Shown piece after piece: positions 62,145 to 64,000 of a DNA stretch of 64,000 nucleotides. The first letter of the stretch is position 1. Each line of letters begins with the position of its first letter. The stretch lies in contig JAJYUL010000010.1 of the NCBI GenBank assembly GCA_021792555.1, positions 21,912 to 85,911 of the forward strand, written 5' to 3'. A model generated the notes under the pieces. That model made no database searches and was not told the origin of the DNA. It was given only the letters and a program-made list of their open reading frames with translations. The position numbers and the translations under genes were made by a program. The DNA comes from Pseudomonadota bacterium (GTDB lineage: Bacteria > Pseudomonadota > Gammaproteobacteria > Steroidobacterales > Steroidobacteraceae).

Positions 62145-63299
62145 GTGAAGTTCCTGCCCCTGGTGTGGGCGGGGCTGACGCGGCGCAAGGCGCGATTGAC
62201 GCTGACGGTCGTGTCGGTCGCGGCGGCATTCCTGCTCTTCGGGCTCCTCGCCTCGGTCAACGACGCCTTCAGATCGGTCGGACAGAACGCGGCGGCGGCG
62301 CATCGGCTGGTCACCCTGGCCCGGGGCAGCTACATGTTCGGCCTGCCGGTCGGCCTGTACGGGGAAATCCAGGCGGTGCCGGGCGTGCGGGCCGCGAGTT
62401 ATGTCAGTGGCTTCTTCGGCACTTACCAGACCGTGAAGCACCCGGTCGGCGGCGAGGCGATCGGACCGCATTACTTCCGCGTGTTCCCCCAATACACGAT
62501 CTCCCCGGCCGCCTTGCGTGCCTACCGAAAGACGCAGATGGCGGTCCTCGCCGGCAGAATGATGGCCCGGCGCTATCACTGGAAGGTGGGACAGCAGATC
62601 CCGATCCGCTCACCGGGCTTTCTTCGCCGCAATGGCTCGGATGTGTGGACGTTCCTGATCGCCGGCCTCTACACCTCCAAGCCCCGCCCCATGGAGAACG
62701 CGATCCTTCTGCACTGGAGCTACCTCGATCTCGGCCGCGCCACGCACCGGGGCCGGGTGGATGCGTTCCTCGAGCGCATCGCGCACACCCGCCAGGCGGG
62801 CGCGATCGCGCGGCGCATCGATGCGCTGTCGGCGAACTCCAGCCATGAGACCAAGACCCAGCTCTCGAGCGCCCTCGCGGCGCGCACGGTCCGCCAGGTG
62901 GCCGATCTCGGGCTCATCGTGTACGGCATCATGGGTGCGGTGTTGTTCACGCTGGTGCTGCTGACCGGCAACGCGATTGCGTACACGGTGCGCGAACGGA
63001 CGCCGGAGTGGGCGATCATGAAGACCGTAGGATTCTCGAGCCGGGCGATTCTGGCGGTCGTGCTCGGCGAATCGGGCTTGGTGCTCGCCCTCGGTGCGCT
63101 CGCCGGGCTGCTTCTCGCCCGTGGCGTCGTGGTGGGCGTAAACCTGCGGCCCGGGCCGCATGTGCCGCTCGCGCCCGTGGCGGAGCGCATTTGGGCGCAG
63201 GGACTCACCCTGGCGGTGCTGGTTGGCCTCGTGGCGGGCGTGCTGCCCGCTGTGCGCGCCGCGCGTCAGTCGGTCACGGACGGATTGCGCAACCTGTAG
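62145..63299 (+). CDS. FtsX-like ABC permease, copy 3 (paralogue of copy 1)
   Basis: 384 residues, the same length as copy 1. Shared blocks include LTRRKAR, AAFLLFGLL, AAHRLVT, the WKVG segment, RQAG-IAR-IDALS-NS-HET and VRERTPE-A--KT-GFS-R. The middle periplasmic part (residues 90-150) differs most, as expected for paralogues with different contacts. GTG start at 62145, 19 nt after copy 2. A tandem-duplication origin is likely. Confidence 0.91.
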   Translation: MKFLPLVWAGLTRRKARLTLTVVSVAAAFLLFGLLASVNDAFRSVGQNAAAAHRLVTLARGSYMFGLPVGLYGEIQAVPGVRAASYVSGFFGTYQTVKHPVGGEAIGPHYFRVFPQYTISPAALRAYRKTQMAVLAGRMMARRYHWKVGQQIPIRSPGFLRRNGSDVWTFLIAGLYTSKPRPMENAILLHWSYLDLGRATHRGRVDAFLERIAHTRQAGAIARRIDALSANSSHETKTQLSSALAARTVRQVADLGLIVYGIMGAVLFTLVLLTGNAIAYTVRERTPEWAIMKTVGFSSRAILAVVLGESGLVLALGALAGLLLARGVVVGVNLRPGPHVPLAPVAERIWAQGLTLAVLVGLVAGVLPAVRAARQSVTDGLRNL

Positions 63300-63312
63300 G
63301 CCGGTGGGGCGC

Positions 63313-63834
63313 GTGAGATTCCTGCACCCCCTTGCCAAGAACATCGCTCTGTACTACTCGAGCCTCGATGATGTGGCCTTCACTCCAGTCTATGACCTCA
63401 TCACCACGCAGGCTTACGACGGTTTCCGGGACAGCGCTCCTGGACTGTCCATCGGGGGCCGCAAGAGCTGGACTCCCGGCAACACACTGCCGCACTGCTT
63501 CGCCTCGCGCCTTGGGATCTCCTCGCGGCGGTATGGGCGTATGCTCGAGGAGCTGTGCGACTCGGCTGTTGAGGTCGGGCGTGAACTGACTGAGCTCGCC
63601 CGCAGTGAGCAGCGCTGGCGCAGCATCATCAAGAACATGCTCTATGCCTGGGACCGCGGCATTCGGGATGTGCGCAGCTCGAATTCGGCCGTGCGATTGG
63701 CCCCGCTCAGCGAGGGGGCTGGATTTTCCGGCCACGACAAACCGCCGACCGCTCCACGAACCGGAGAGTCCCCGCTGCTTGCCAGGCGGCGCAGCAGCCC
63801 CCGCGTGCGCAAGCGCAAGGGTGAATCACAGTAA
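63313..63834 (+). pseudogene. 5'-truncated HipA-type kinase fragment
   Basis: The 173-codon frame from GTG 63313 matches only the C-terminal part of HipA-family toxins: residues 9-20 (KNIALYYSSLDD), FTPVYDLITTQAYDG with the metal-binding Asp of the kinase, SIGGRKSWTPGNTL, GISSRRYGRMLEELCDSAVE and a helical end. The N-terminal domain, nucleotide-binding lobe and most of the catalytic loop are missing, and no hipB antitoxin gene is seen. The first 16 bases match the start of permease copy 1 in 15 positions, so the junction looks like a rearrangement. About 60 Arg/Ser-rich residues follow the HipA part. Probably not functional. Confidence 0.75.
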
Positions 63835-63878
63835 CCGGCCGATGCAGGAGGCGTTCGTGCTCGAACGCCAGGGGCCGG
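63835..63878. terminator. Two-tier hairpin between convergent genes
   Basis: An inner perfect 8-bp stem (GGCGTTCG / CGAACGCC, loop TGCT, 63850-63869) is enclosed by CCGGCC/GGCCGG (63835-63840 and 63873-63878). It begins right after the HipA-fragment stop and lies just beyond the end of the minus-strand gene. There is no T-run, but position and symmetry suit a bidirectional terminator. Confidence 0.45.
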
Positions 63879-63880
63879 CC

Positions 63881-64000
63881 TTACTGCCCCGGCGTCTGTC
63901 CGGCGTGCACCGGCAGCACGAGCGCGATGACGCCGAAGGCCGGGTGGTCGTAGTAGTTGCGCTGATAGAAGCGCACCCGGCGCGTCTCGTTCATCACGAA
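63881..64000 (-). CDS. C-terminal end of a minus-strand protein (CsiV-like?)
   Basis: On the minus strand a frame open at the window edge ends with TAA at 63883-63881 and encodes 39 residues, including NETRRVRFYQRNYYDHPAFG and a hydrophobic end. The RR-x(n)-YYDHPAFGV pattern resembles the end of the CsiV/peptidoglycan-binding family near mfd in related bacteria, but 39 residues are too few to be sure. That it is coding is likely from the sensible sequence and stop placement. Confidence 0.45.
   Translation of the reverse strand, partial: FVMNETRRVRFYQRNYYDHPAFGVIALVLPVHAGQTPGQ

Noticed and set aside
63313..63834. Intact HipBA toxin-antitoxin module
   Set aside because: Only the C-terminal part of HipA is present and no HipB-like helix-turn-helix gene lies upstream.

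Overview
The window is a very GC-rich, gene-dense bacterial chromosome segment. Almost all of it is housekeeping: translation factors, envelope biogenesis, isoprenoid and lipid A synthesis, DNA repair, succinate dehydrogenase and the sigma-E system. The order rpsB-tsf-pyrH-frr-uppS-cdsA-dxr-rseP-bamA-skp-lpxD-fabZ-lpxA-lpxB-rnhB-dnaE-accA-tilS-pyrG-kdsA-eno-ftsB-ispD-ispF-(truD)-surE-pcm is typical of Gammaproteobacteria. The block rpfE-like gene-recJ-regulator-prfB-lysS resembles the rpf region of Xanthomonas. Together with the GC content this suggests a gammaproteobacterium near Xanthomonadales/Nevskiales. That placement is inferred from gene order alone.

Layout. 1-20726: translation and envelope supercluster, mostly with 1-8 nt start/stop overlaps. 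20814-26189: pyrG, kdsA, eno, ftsB, ispD, ispF. 26318-28102: an unexpected secreted protein of the plant-type PNGase A (peptide N-glycanase) family, sitting between ispF and truD. 28141-31181: truD, a convergent Smr-domain gene, surE and pcm. 31182-31589: 408 bp between convergent genes with no supported gene. 31590-39760: Mth938-like gene, rpfE-like gene, recJ, a LuxR-type regulator, prfB with its programmed +1 frameshift, lysS, murI. 39773-44603: ygfZ diverging from a succinate dehydrogenase operon that carries two assembly-factor genes, one at each end. 44653-47245: sigma-E promoter, rpoE, rseA, rseB and a small glutaredoxin-like gene. 47365-57452: lepA, lepB, DUF4845 gene, rnc, era, recO, pdxJ, acpS, a PolB-like 3'-5' exonuclease, rlmD, nagZ. 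57709-63299: an efflux-type operon with one adaptor, one ATPase and three FtsX-like permeases. 63313-63834: a 5'-truncated HipA kinase remnant joined to what looks like the first bases of a further permease gene. 63881-64000: the tail of a minus-strand gene.

How the genes work together. RseP, BamA, Skp, the Lpx enzymes, KdsA, UppS, CdsA and NagZ build or recycle the envelope. RpoE/RseA/RseB sense its damage, and rpoE has a strong match to a sigma-E promoter in front of it. Dxr, IspD and IspF supply isoprenoid precursors for UppS. SdhC/D/A/B are accompanied by SdhAF4-like and SdhE assembly factors. No tRNA, rRNA, CRISPR array, complete mobile element or replication origin was recognised.

The accessory points most worth following are the PNGase A-like protein, the HipA/permease chimera, the three-permease exporter, the DSF-less rpf-like region, and several long perfect inverted repeats without U-tracts.
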